Below are positions 44,806 to 53,635 of a stretch of 64,000 nucleotides of DNA, one piece after another. Source of the stretch: Hybos culiciformis. Its lineage: Eukaryota; Arthropoda; Insecta; Diptera; Hybotidae. A program made the translations under genes and the position numbers. The notes beneath the pieces were generated by a model. That model saw only the letters and a program-made list of their open reading frames with translations. It had not been told where the DNA came from and made no database searches. Location: the NCBI GenBank assembly GCA_964007475.1, contig OZ023273.1, positions 74,549,524 through 74,613,523 on the forward strand, given 5' to 3'. Each line of letters begins with the position of its first letter. Within the stretch, counting starts at the first letter, position 1.

Positions 44806-45240
44806 TTGCACAATATATGCAAAATACAAGAGTTTGAAAATAGATTTCAAGATTTTCGAAAAAATGAAAAGTATTTTGACATATTTTCTACCCCATTTTG
44901 TCTAGAAATAAATAAATTACCTTCAAATCTTCAAATGAAACGCATGCAAAGTGACATTCAACTGAAGGAAAATTTTGGGATTTTTTCTTTACTGGAGTTT
45001 TATAAAGATTACCTTCCCCGCGATAAATACCCTAATTTTCACAATCATGCTTTATTAATGTCTTCAGATTTTGGCAGTACCTATATTTGTGAACAATTAT
45101 TTGCAAAAATAAAGCATACAAAATACGAAATAGGACAAAGATCAAGGACAAACATCTTGAAAATAAATTAAGAACTGCAACCTCGTCTTTCAAACGTAGT
45201 ATCGATTTACTTTTGAAAATTTGAAAATTCATCCATCTCA
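44806..45240 (+). pseudogene. hAT transposase C terminus (ZBED/GTF2IRD2-like)
   Basis: About 121 codons are open (to 45171), and the rest continues in another frame to about 45230. Visible family features are RFQDFRKNEKYFDIFSTPF, KLPSNLQMKRMQSDIQLKEN and the hAT dimerisation segment FGSTYICEQLFAKIKHTKY, then RSRTNILK. The N-terminal BED finger and catalytic core are missing. Intact relatives cut and paste hAT DNA; this fragment is inert. Confidence 0.82.
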
Positions 45241-45796
45241 TTAATTTGAATTTTTTACATCTTTATGACATCCAAACTAAATGAAACGAAACTTCTACAA
45301 ATTTAAAATATATATGTACCTAACATATCTAATTGAAATCAAAAAATTAATAATAAAAAAAGTTAATTTATATTTTAATAGAACAACATCGAGTTAATTG
45401 TTATTTCAATTTGTTGAAAAAATTTTGTATGTGTGGCCTAGCAAATTTTTTTTCTTTCCAATGTGGCCCTCAAACGGTCATAGTTTAGACACCCATGATA
45501 TAGAGGAACACAATTGAATTATCAATATCACATTATTTCAAAGTATCTTCTCAGTCAGTTACTTAATATGAAATTTAACTTACAAAAAATTATATCCGAC
45601 ATTACTCATTGTTTTGTTTATTTTTGTGTAGTTTTTTTTTTTAAATGTTTTAACTTAGCTTAGGAGGAAAAAATAGAGTATAATGGAAAAGGAGGACAAA
45701 ATGCGAAATAATGAAAAAAAAGGAGGACACTTTTTTTACTATCAAAAAGGAGGACTTTCCCCAAAAAGGAGAACGTCTGGGAACCCTACATATACA

Positions 45797-45994
45797 CATT
45801 CTATATACATATTTTATTTTTGAAGCAAAACACAGATTGTAGCAAATTTGGTGGCAAAGGTTATTTTTTGGTTCAAAAAAATTTGCAAATTAGGCGCTCT
45901 TTGATTTTCTATTTTAAATTATATAAATATATTAATAAATAGTGTTTTATAATTTTATAATACATATTATAAAATTAAAATGTAGCTAAAAACA
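45797..45994 (-). repeat. Dispersed repeat block between two DNA transposons
   Basis: Continues the block broken at 43426 (TTTTTGAAGCAAAACACAGA, GCAAATTAGGCGCTCTTTGA), confirming the hAT insertion point. Confidence 0.85.
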
Positions 45995-46387
45995 TACACT
46001 CAAAAAAAAACAACCGTAAAAGCTATGTATTCTTCCGTTAAAGCTAACGGAAAAATCATGTGAAAAAGAACCAGTGGAAAATGTTGTTGGAAATAACAAT
46101 TAAAAATTGTTGAATTTTCCGTAAAAAATAAATGTTAAAAAGTTAACGAAACATACGTAAACTTTACGGAGTAGTCCATAAAGTTTTAAGAAATTGAAAA
46201 GTACGGAAAATTTTAAGTAAAACTCCATAAATCTTATCGATGTATGTTGTTAAAATTACTTTAAAGGAGTACCCGTAGAATTTTAATAAATTTTCTTAAC
46301 TTTAAGAGATTATCTAGTAATATTAATTTTACGGACTAAATCCTTGGTACAACAAAAAAAATGTTAAAATTACGGTTTTATACTTTG

Positions 46388-46480
46388 TTTTTTTTTTGTT
46401 TTTTTTTGTTTTTTTTTTGTTTTTTTTTTTGTTTTTTTTTTGTTTTTTTTGTTTTTTTTTTGTTTTTTTTTTGTTTTTTT
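46388..46480. repeat. G(T)8-11 microsatellite
   Basis: Runs of 7-11 T separated by single G. ORFs on both strands here are poly-Phe or poly-Lys and meaningless. Confidence 0.9.
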
Positions 46481-46533
46481 AGCTTTTTTTGTTTTTATAT
46501 TATAGTTTTTATATTGTTTTTTTTTTATTTGAA

Positions 46534-46616
46534 TGGTCACCCATCTAAGTTCTATCACAACGAGGCGTTGCTTAACCGCTTTGTTCAATGTTATGAATTC
46601 TTCCACTGAGCTATGT
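46534..46616 (-). pseudogene. 5S rRNA-like fragment joined to a tRNA-type A box
   Basis: On the minus strand: TAGCTCAGTGGAAGAATTC (tRNA A-box-like), then GCGGTTAAGCAACGCC and ACTTAGATGGGTGACC, which match the internal promoter half of eukaryotic 5S rRNA. Only about half of a 5S gene is present. It may be a pol III promoter captured by the DNA element or the head of a 5S-type SINE. Confidence 0.6.
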
Positions 46617-47064
46617 CAGTGATATACAACAATGTATTAATAGACAATATAAATTCGGTTTCTATGAAAACTTTATACAATTGTTTAGTAATTTAAGGGG
46701 TTAAGGAGTTTCCCGTAAAAGTATAAGAGTATCTGTATAGATAATAAGGAAACATAAAACGTTAATATTTTATGGGCTTGTTATTAAACTTTCATTAAAA
46801 AAATATATACGATTTTATTCGTTGAAATTAATAAATTGTTGTTAGTTTTAACAATTTCCTTATTACTCTATCAGCTCAATTTTAAGGACTTTACTTCATC
46901 AAGTCTTACCGTAGTCCGTAGTTGAATTTTTTGATGAAACATCCGTAATACGGTTAAAAATGGTATTTTTAACGTAAAACCCGATGAATTCAACAACTTT
47001 TAGTGAATGAAATTTCAACGGACATAAAACATTAGCTTTTTACGGATGTTTTTTTTTGAGTGTA

Positions 47065-47580
47065 GTTGAGAACTTAGTTGAAAACTGTAAACTTTCATAT
47101 ATGAATTAATGCAATTGAATATTGCTATAAAATGGATGTAAAAAATATTGGAAACGTTGACAGATGCATAAATTTAAGTATCGAGATCCTATTTCATTTT
47201 AAAAATTTAATTGTGAAAAAAAAACTATCCTATTCAGAAATCAGTTTTTTAATAGCGAGTTGAATGAACTATTTTTCAATATTGTGGGCAGCGTTCTGCA
47301 ATATTCACAGCTTTTTCGTGCAATCTTATTTTCACAATAGAATTAACATAATCTTGTGATCATTCATAAAAAAAGTAGACACCGGATAAAATATCACTAA
47401 AGTACCAACTAATTTTCAAACATGTTTTACCACTTACTATGACAAGACAGTTATATGTATATATGTATTTAAACAAGCATTTGTTAATCCTGTTGTAGTT
47501 AATAAGATAATAAACGCTAAAAAAAGTACGAATTTTCCGGGAGAAAAATAAGTAAGAAAAGTGATCACATTTCATTTCAC
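47065..47580 (-). repeat. Dispersed repeat block, inverted relative to array 2
   Basis: Reverse complement of about 32250-32760, including the stretch missing at the non-LTR insertion (GATGTAAAAAATATTGGAAA, ATTGTGGGCAGCGTTC). Confidence 0.88.
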
Positions 47581-48110
47581 TAAAGTGATAAACATTATAC
47601 CCTATAAAACAAATTTATAATATTGGACGCACTAAACTCGTTACAAATAATTTTATTAAAGCCTTGAGAAACAACATAGGTATATTTTGGCATTGATAGT
47701 ATAGATATCGATCAAGTAATTTATCATTATAGGTTTTCCCAGCTCAAAATATGCAAAAAAATAATTTTTCAAAATAGATAGTTCCGTTGAAATAAAGATT
47801 ACCTGCCCAAAAATTTTGGGTAGGCATCTACGGTTAGGGTATTCCCGTCTCAAAATATGCAAAAAAAAAATTTCCAAAATAGGTAGCTCCGGTGAAATAA
47901 AGATTACCAGACCAAACATTTTGGGTAGGAATTCATAATTATCGTACTTTGCTGTTGCCTGGTACTAGACTACTTTTAATTTCAAATATATGTATATACA
48001 GAGCCCAATATTACAAGCAAAAAAATTACATATCCTACCAATAACAAAATTATTATTTCTTAAACCTATTATTATGTTCAAAAAAATTAAAAAATTAAAA
48101 AAAAAAAATG
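47581..48110 (-). repeat. Inverted array-unit fragment with two minisatellite monomers
   Basis: AATATTGGACGCACTAAACT, then two diverged monomers at about 47740-47935 (GGCATCTACGGTTAGGG, GGTAGCTCCGGTGAAATAA), then the ATTACAAGC linker. Confidence 0.82.
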
Positions 48111-48117
48111 TATTCTT

Positions 48118-48184
48118 TGGGAATCGAACCTGCCACCTTCACTTTCGTAGTCTGATGTTCTAGCCACTAAGCCATATAGTCCAT
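48118..48184 (-). pseudogene. tRNA-like segment, minus strand (non-GUA type)
   Basis: GGGAATCGAACCTGCCACC and GTTCTAGCCACTAAGCCATA on the plus strand. The loop region is CTACGAA. Confidence 0.5.
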
Positions 48185-48234
48185 ATGATTTTAGCTTTCT
48201 GAAATATAAAAAAAAAATTCTAATTTTGACATTT

Positions 48235-48560
48235 TATTATAAGTTATCCCCTCTTTTTTATTATCAAATAGGTTTGTAAACTTCTGTTTTAGATTTTAAG
48301 ATTTTTAAAGTAGAATAAAACCCGCATATTTTTTTATAATATTTTGTTATAAGTTGCAATGTGCAGTGCGTTTTTTTTTTTGATTTTTTTATTATCTAAT
48401 ATCGAATGTTTGTTAACTTCTGTTTTAGATTTTAAAATTTTTAAAGTAGAATAAAACTAGCACATCTTTTTATGATATTTTATTACACATCTTTTTATGA
48501 TATTTTATTATATGTGCAGTGCGAATTTTTTCCCTTTTTTATTTCGAACGGTTGTCTTCT
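48235..48560 (-). repeat. Tandem repeat of about 130 bp, inverted copy
   Basis: Reverse complement of 31376-31690 (ATTTTGTTATAAGTTGCAAT, TAAAGTAGAATAAAAC). It lies on the other side of the whole 31.4-48.2 kb region in inverted orientation. Confidence 0.8.
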
Positions 48561-48725
48561 GTTTTAGGAAACATAATTTTCTTGCATTATACACTTAATA
48601 TTGATAATCAGGATGAATATTATTAAAAAATAAAAAAAAAATTTTTTAATAGGAAACAAAATTTTTTTGCATTATATACTTAATATTGGTAATCAGGATG
48701 AATATTAAAAACAAAAAAAAAAAAA

Positions 48726-48955
48726 CACACGAAGCAGTCATAGAACTGCCTACAGAAGTTTATACTTAAAGATTTAAACTATGAAATAACAGTGGTTACA
48801 AATGATAGGCTGGTGAGTACAAAATGTAAATTAAAATAAAAATATTTTAATTTATATTTTTGAACTGAGCAGCCCATCATTTGTAGCCACTGTTATTTCA
48901 TAGTTTAAATCATAAGTATAAACTTCTGTAGGCAGTTCTATGACTGCTTCGTGTG
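48726..48955. mobile_element. Palindromic foldback element, copy 3
   Basis: CACACGAAGCAGTCATAGAA to TTCTATGACTGCTTCGTGTG, 230 bp. Both arms are nearly complete. Confidence 0.85.
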
Positions 48956-49055
48956 TTTTTTTTTGGTATTCGTCTGTATTGAAATATTGTGAGTGTGAGT
49001 GATATTATTTTTGTTTATAGTATTACGCAGTTCAAAATGAAGTAAGTAAATACAA

Positions 49056-49120
49056 TATAGGGAAATGTAAATACAATTTACATCACAGGAAAATGTAAAT
49101 ACAATTTACATTTCCCTATA
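49056..49120. repeat. 65-bp hairpin
   Basis: TATAGGGAAATGTAAAT and ATTTACATTTCCCTATA are perfect 17-bp complements. The loop repeats AAATGTAAATACAATTTACA. Confidence 0.8.
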
Positions 49121-50226
49121 ATTGCATGTGTATTGATGCAAGCAAAGGACCATTTACCGAGCTAAATTTGCGAATTGAAATACAACTTACCGAAGACATG
49201 CACATTAAAATAGTTTTCGCAATAAATATTAAAATTGAAAAACCTACTTATTTCTTTTATCGATAATTTCGTCAATTTTGTTCCAATTTGATTGATTCTT
49301 TCATATAACGCACTCAAATGTTAATCAATTACAATCGATATATTGATCATCAATTTAATAAAAAAATATTAATTTTTTATCGTTATTTTATCAAAATGAC
49401 AGAAAAGATTTTGAAAAAAATTGAGAAATCTTGTTTCCAAGTTTAGAAAATTTATTAAATTGTTACTCATTTACAATTAATATATTGATCATCAATTTAA
49501 TATAAAGACATTTATTTTTACCTGTAATAAAAGATTGGTTTAAGAAAAGATATTTTATTAATAATAAACATAAATGGGACAAAATCAAACCTAAGGGAAG
49601 AATTTTGTCGGCGGTATTTGAAAAATAAAAAAGTAATAAAAAAAGTATCAAAAGCAATTCTTATATCCACCAATATTTAGTTTATTTTATTATAACCCTA
49701 AATATTATTAATTATTAATAATTTTTGGAAGAAATCACTTTTTTTTTTAACTTTGTAAAAAAGCTGCCATTATGTCTCCATACAAAATTTGTTGTCGGCA
49801 AAAGAAAATTTGAACTATTTAAATGCAATAAATTATATTTTTTTAGCTTAAGTACACAAGTAATTATTGGACAGTGTAAAATTATTTGTTCTATTTTTAA
49901 GATCAAATTTTGGTGTCTAGCTGTTTTCTAGCTTATGATATTTTAAGTTAAATATGCATTTTTAGTTAAAAACAATTTTTTTTTAGATAACCATCAAATT
50001 ATTAAGATAGTCAACTAAATTTTGCACAAGATAAGACTATTTTCAGTGCTTTTGGTGTTTTTTTATTTTTAAATTTTTTTTTTGATTTTTTCCACAAGGT
50101 TTAATTTTGTCCCAAATATATTTCTTTTCCAAAACTAAAACAATTTTCTTTGTAAGTAATAAAAAAAAAAGTATTTACTTCAATTATGAGTAATTTATGG
50201 TTCGATACTTCAAATTATTTGCATAA
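49121..50226. other. Non-coding AT-rich DNA
   Basis: TTGATCATCAATTTAATA occurs twice (about 49342 and 49484). Short ORFs of 60-70 codons show no known domain. Nothing else that I can support. Confidence 0.5.
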
Positions 50227-50650
50227 TGCCTTGAGCACAGCTAATACCGCAAAGCAATTTTGAGCTACCGTAAAAACCGATTTTCTGCGATATTTCTTAT
50301 TTATTTTAAATAAAAATTATGAAAAACGAAAGATATTAATTTTATTGATTTTTTGTAAAAAGAATTTCTTAAAATTATTTCATAATTAATTAGAAAACTG
50401 AATTAATTTTTTTTTTTGCTCCAGAAAGAATTGACTACGTCACAAAATAATTTTTTTGTTTCTTTTTCACAGCGTTTATTTTGCATCGAAATTTGGTTTT
50501 GCTGCATTTTTCTGTCACAATCATATTATAAAAAAAACAAAAGCATTTGTTTGCAGTTGATTTTTTTGCTTTCTGGTAAAATTAGCTGTGAACAGGTTTC
50601 CGGAACATTCCTTCAAAAATTGCTTTACGGTATTAGCTGTGCTCAAGGCA
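50227..50650. mobile_element. 424-bp MITE with TAA duplication (PIF/Harbinger-like)
   Basis: TGCCTTGAGCACAGCTAATA at the left end and TATTAGCTGTGCTCAAGGCA at the right belong to 35-bp terminal repeats with one mismatch. TAA flanks both sides (50224-50226, 50651-50653). A 3-bp TWA duplication with long terminal repeats points to PIF/Harbinger. There is no transposase. Confidence 0.82.
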
Positions 50651-50711
50651 TAAAACTATTACTATAATTTATATAATTATGAATGTAAATTAGTTAACAT
50701 TATTATTTAAT

Positions 50712-50839
50712 GGTAGATTACAATACATGTTAAGAGAATTTGTTTTTACAACGAGTTGTGTATACACAAAAATACATAGACACGAGTCAATATAATATTG
50801 ACAAGTGTTTTTGTCTATGTGTTTTTGTGTATATACACG
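50712..50839. repeat. Foldback-like repeat, left part, split by the errantivirus-like element
   Basis: Relative of 36915-37080 (ACAACGAGTTGTGTATACAC, GTTTTTGTGTATATACACG). It resumes at 63833 after the provirus. Confidence 0.8.
50836..50839. repeat. Target-site duplication CACG, left
   Basis: Repeated at 63833-63836. The paralog at about 37066-37072 shows the site without insertion. Confidence 0.85.
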
Positions 50840-51126
50840 TGTTATGGTCCCCATTAAATAGGTCCCCATTAAATACCTCAAATATAAATTAAGTATTAGA
50901 TACATTTATTTAATACTATAATGAATAATACAATTTTGTTTATATAATAATATTCTGATAAAATTCATATTTTACGAATATGCAATTTCGAATGTGAAGA
51001 AGCTTATCACTTCTTTCCCACATATCAAAATTGCATACTCATCATATTCAACTAAAATTTGTATTTAGTTTTAAGCATTGTAATAATTTTACAGAAAATA
51101 AAGATCTAGTTTTCATACAGCTAACA
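50840..51126 (+). repeat. 5' LTR of the errantivirus-like element
   Basis: TGTTATGGTCCCC to CAGCTAACA. Near the start AGGTCCCCATTAAAT is duplicated (15 bp), which explains the length difference from the 3' LTR. Confidence 0.93.
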
Positions 51127-51127
51127 T

Positions 51128-51140
51128 TGGTATCAGAAGC
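51128..51140 (+). other. Primer binding site, tRNA-Leu type
   Basis: TGGTATCAGAAGC begins one base after the LTR. It resembles the complement of a tRNA-Leu 3' end, with one difference from the usual TGGTGTCAGAAG. Confidence 0.65.
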
Positions 51141-51535
51141 AAAGCAAAAAGAAAAACAAATAAATAAAAAGAATATTTTTATTTTAATATTGAAATTTCA
51201 TGAAAAAAAAAATCAAATGAAACTGACATAATATAAAATATTGGAAATTTAAATTTTAATTATATAGAGAAAAACAATTAGTTTTGAATAATTATCAATC
51301 AAAAAAAAAGAAATTAAAGCAAATTTCCATAAAAAAATTTTGAAATTTTCAGTCAGTATCGAAAAAAAAATATTTTGAATTATATTCAAACAAGAAATAA
51401 ATTTCAATTAATAGAGAGCAGAAAACTATTTGGGAATTATTCCATTTTAGAGACGATCAACATTTTATTCTAGTCCATTAGTAGAAAACCAGTCCATCAG
51501 CAGGAAACCAGACCATCAGCAGAATAGCGAGGATT
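51141..51535 (+). other. Leader of the errantivirus-like element
   Basis: A-rich leader with a short internal repeat (ACCAGTCCATCAGCAGGAA, ACCAGACCATCAGCAGAAT) near 51488-51525. It is interrupted at the CCAC duplication (51536-51539) by the nested gypsy element and resumes at 59081. Confidence 0.65.
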
Positions 51536-51539
51536 CCAC

Positions 51540-51938
51540 TGTAAGTTTTAATCACACTTTTTAGAATAAATTAAAAGATGGTTTTTATTTAATAGTACTT
51601 TATTGATTGAAAATTGAAAATTAACTGTACTTAGAAATAACCTATCCCAACATTTATATAATTAAATTCTTTATTTAAAATATACATAAAATAATATTTG
51701 GAATACAAACAAAGTGATAATATAAACAAAGTATAATATTTTGTTCTACATATTATTGCCTAACATGTGGCATAGATTAAATCGACACTTGAAATATATT
51801 ATATTGCTTTCTAAGGGTTTAGCAATATATTAACAAAGAAATAAAGACTGACATCTGGGTCACATTATATTTTAAGAACATTTAATTTGATATGAATTTT
51901 GGGAGGTTTTATTAGTAATCTTATTTTTATATTCTACA
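51540..51938 (-). repeat. 3' LTR of element 2
   Basis: On the minus strand TGTAGAATATAAAAATAAG to AAAACTTACA. The sequence equals 58678-59076 as far as I can read. Confidence 0.95.
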
Positions 51939-51953
51939 CCTTCCCTCTTTTGG
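51939..51953 (-). other. Polypurine tract of element 2
   Basis: CCAAAAGAGGGAAGG on the minus strand, adjacent to the 3' LTR. Confidence 0.88.
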
Positions 51954-52419
51954 AAATTGGTGACGTCCTCGTCACATTATATTGTTTAGAAAAGAAGTGA
52001 TATAGTTGAGCACAAAATATATGTTTATTTATTTTTATTCCTTAAAATATTGAATTTTTTATTTTAGTGTAAATGTTAATTAAGGTATAGTAATTATAAA
52101 AAACTTAGTAATCTTTATAAAAAAACTTAGTAATCTTAACCTAGGGATTCCTTCCCTTTTTTATTATTATTTTTTTTTTTTTTTTTTTTTTTTTTATTTG
52201 AGTTTTTATTTGTCGTTTAATGTATTTTCAGAATAAAGGCCTTTCGAGAATTATACATCAAACGAGAAATAGTTTCTTATAGTTTAAAATTTACAAACGT
52301 TTGCTTTGTATAAAATAAAACTTATTGTATAGTAAATCTTACAAGTCTATTAAGATAAAATAAAATAAAAGAAAAAATCGATTTTAAATTACTATATTAT
52401 TTAATATGTTTTTATTTAT
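51954..52419 (-). other. 3' untranslated region of element 2
   Basis: AT-rich, with an A run (T run at 52169-52195 on the plus strand). No env ORF. Confidence 0.65.
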
Positions 52420-53635
52420 TTAATATTTTAAAATTAGATTTCTATGAAGAGTTTTTTCTTTACCTTCTTCATTTTTAAAAGTAATGTTATTGTTTTCCGC
52501 GATTTGAGATATTACATAGGGTCCTTTATAAAAAGGTTGAAATTTTTGTCTTGTTGGGTCTACTATTTTAATTTTATCTCCAATTTTAAGATCTATTAAT
52601 TTAGTTTTCTGGTCATAATTGATTTTGCTTTCTTCCTTTTCTTTTTCTAAAAATTTCTTTGCCCTATTTCTTGCTATATCTAATCTTTTTCTTATTTCTT
52701 TCGCGTAATTTCCGACGTCATAGATCGGATCTTCATTTCTTGGTAAGTGATCAAAGTCTAATGCTTTACCGAATATTAACTCGTAAGGAGTGTAGTCATG
52801 ATAAGAACTGGGCGTCGTGTAATAGCAAAAGGTATACGTCTTGAGTAGTTCATCCCATTCACAATCTGCGTCGTTTAAGTAGATTCTGAAATAATTGTTA
52901 AGTTCACGATGATTTCTTTCGATGGCTCCTAAAGATTCGTGATGATAAGGTGTTGATGTTATATTTTTGATACCTAATAATTGTGTTAGTTCTTTTATTA
53001 CTGTGTTTACATATTCCGTACCCTTATCTGTTTTAAATACTCGCATGGGGCCATATATCAAAATGAAGTTCTGGTAAATTGCTTTTGCTACCGTTTCAGC
53101 TTTTTTATCAACAATGGGGATTGTTACTATGTATCTAGAAAGTTGACATTGAATTGTCAAAGCGTATTTATTTCCCTGTTCAGTTGTAGGAAAAGGACCT
53201 ACTGTATCTAATTCTACAATATCAAAGCATTGACTAGGTGTTGGAGTGATAACAAGAGGTGTCTTAACATTACGACCTGGTTTATTTAATTTACATTTTT
53301 CACAATTTTTTAGAAATTTGAAAACGTCATTTTTTAAATTTTTCCATTTGTATTGACATTTCAGTTTAGATAGCGTCCTACGTAAACCTGAATGTCCTCC
53401 TAAAATAGGATTTTCATGATATTTTTTAATAAGTTCAATCTGGTCATTTTTATTATATATTATTTGGGGTGGATTGTATAAGATAATATTCGTAGTTGTG
53501 ACGAATTTTGTACCTAGTTTTTTGAAATCTTTTATACTCATATATTTAAAAATTTTATCCTTTTTGGATAATTTTATTTTATCAATTTTATGTTCTTTAA
53601 GTATCTTTTCGAGTGCACTAAATAATTTGGAAATA
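52420..53635 (-). pseudogene. pol: Pol of element 2, integrase part
   Basis: The ATG at 53541 opens 373 codons, but the frame is open from about 53635, where a one-base loss cuts it off from RNase H. Zinc site HENPILGGH with CEKC; catalytic residues in ELDTVGPF, KTDKGTEYVN and IERNHR; C-terminal SH3-like part with FYKGPYVISQI. The terminal part is intact. In a functional element this would be the last domain of one Gag-Pol polyprotein, not a separate gene. Confidence 0.9.

Larger units (their letters stand above)
43427..45788 (+). mobile_element. hAT transposon, ZBED type, decayed (2,362 bp)
   Basis: Ends TAGGGTTCCCAGA and TCTGGGAACCCTA are inverted repeats, and purine-rich AAAGGAGGACA-like blocks lie just inside both ends. 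The 8-bp duplication CATATACA stands at 43419-43426 and 45789-45796. The empty site survives at 13960-13972. It contains the C terminus of a hAT transposase and an unrelated foldback insertion at 43664-44294. Confidence 0.92.
45997..47062. mobile_element. TA-flanked non-autonomous DNA element (Tc1/mariner-like)
   Basis: Ends CACTCAAAAAAAAAC and GTTTTTTTTTGAGTG, then CCGTAAAAGCTA and TAGCTTTTTACGG, form terminal repeats of about 28 bp flanked by TA. The interior has many TTTACGG/CCGTAAA motifs, a G(T)n microsatellite (46388-46480) and a 5S rRNA-like segment, but no transposase. Confidence 0.82.

Noticed and set aside
46361..46609. ORFs of 82 and 78 codons
   Set aside because: Poly-Phe and poly-Lys across a G(T)n microsatellite.
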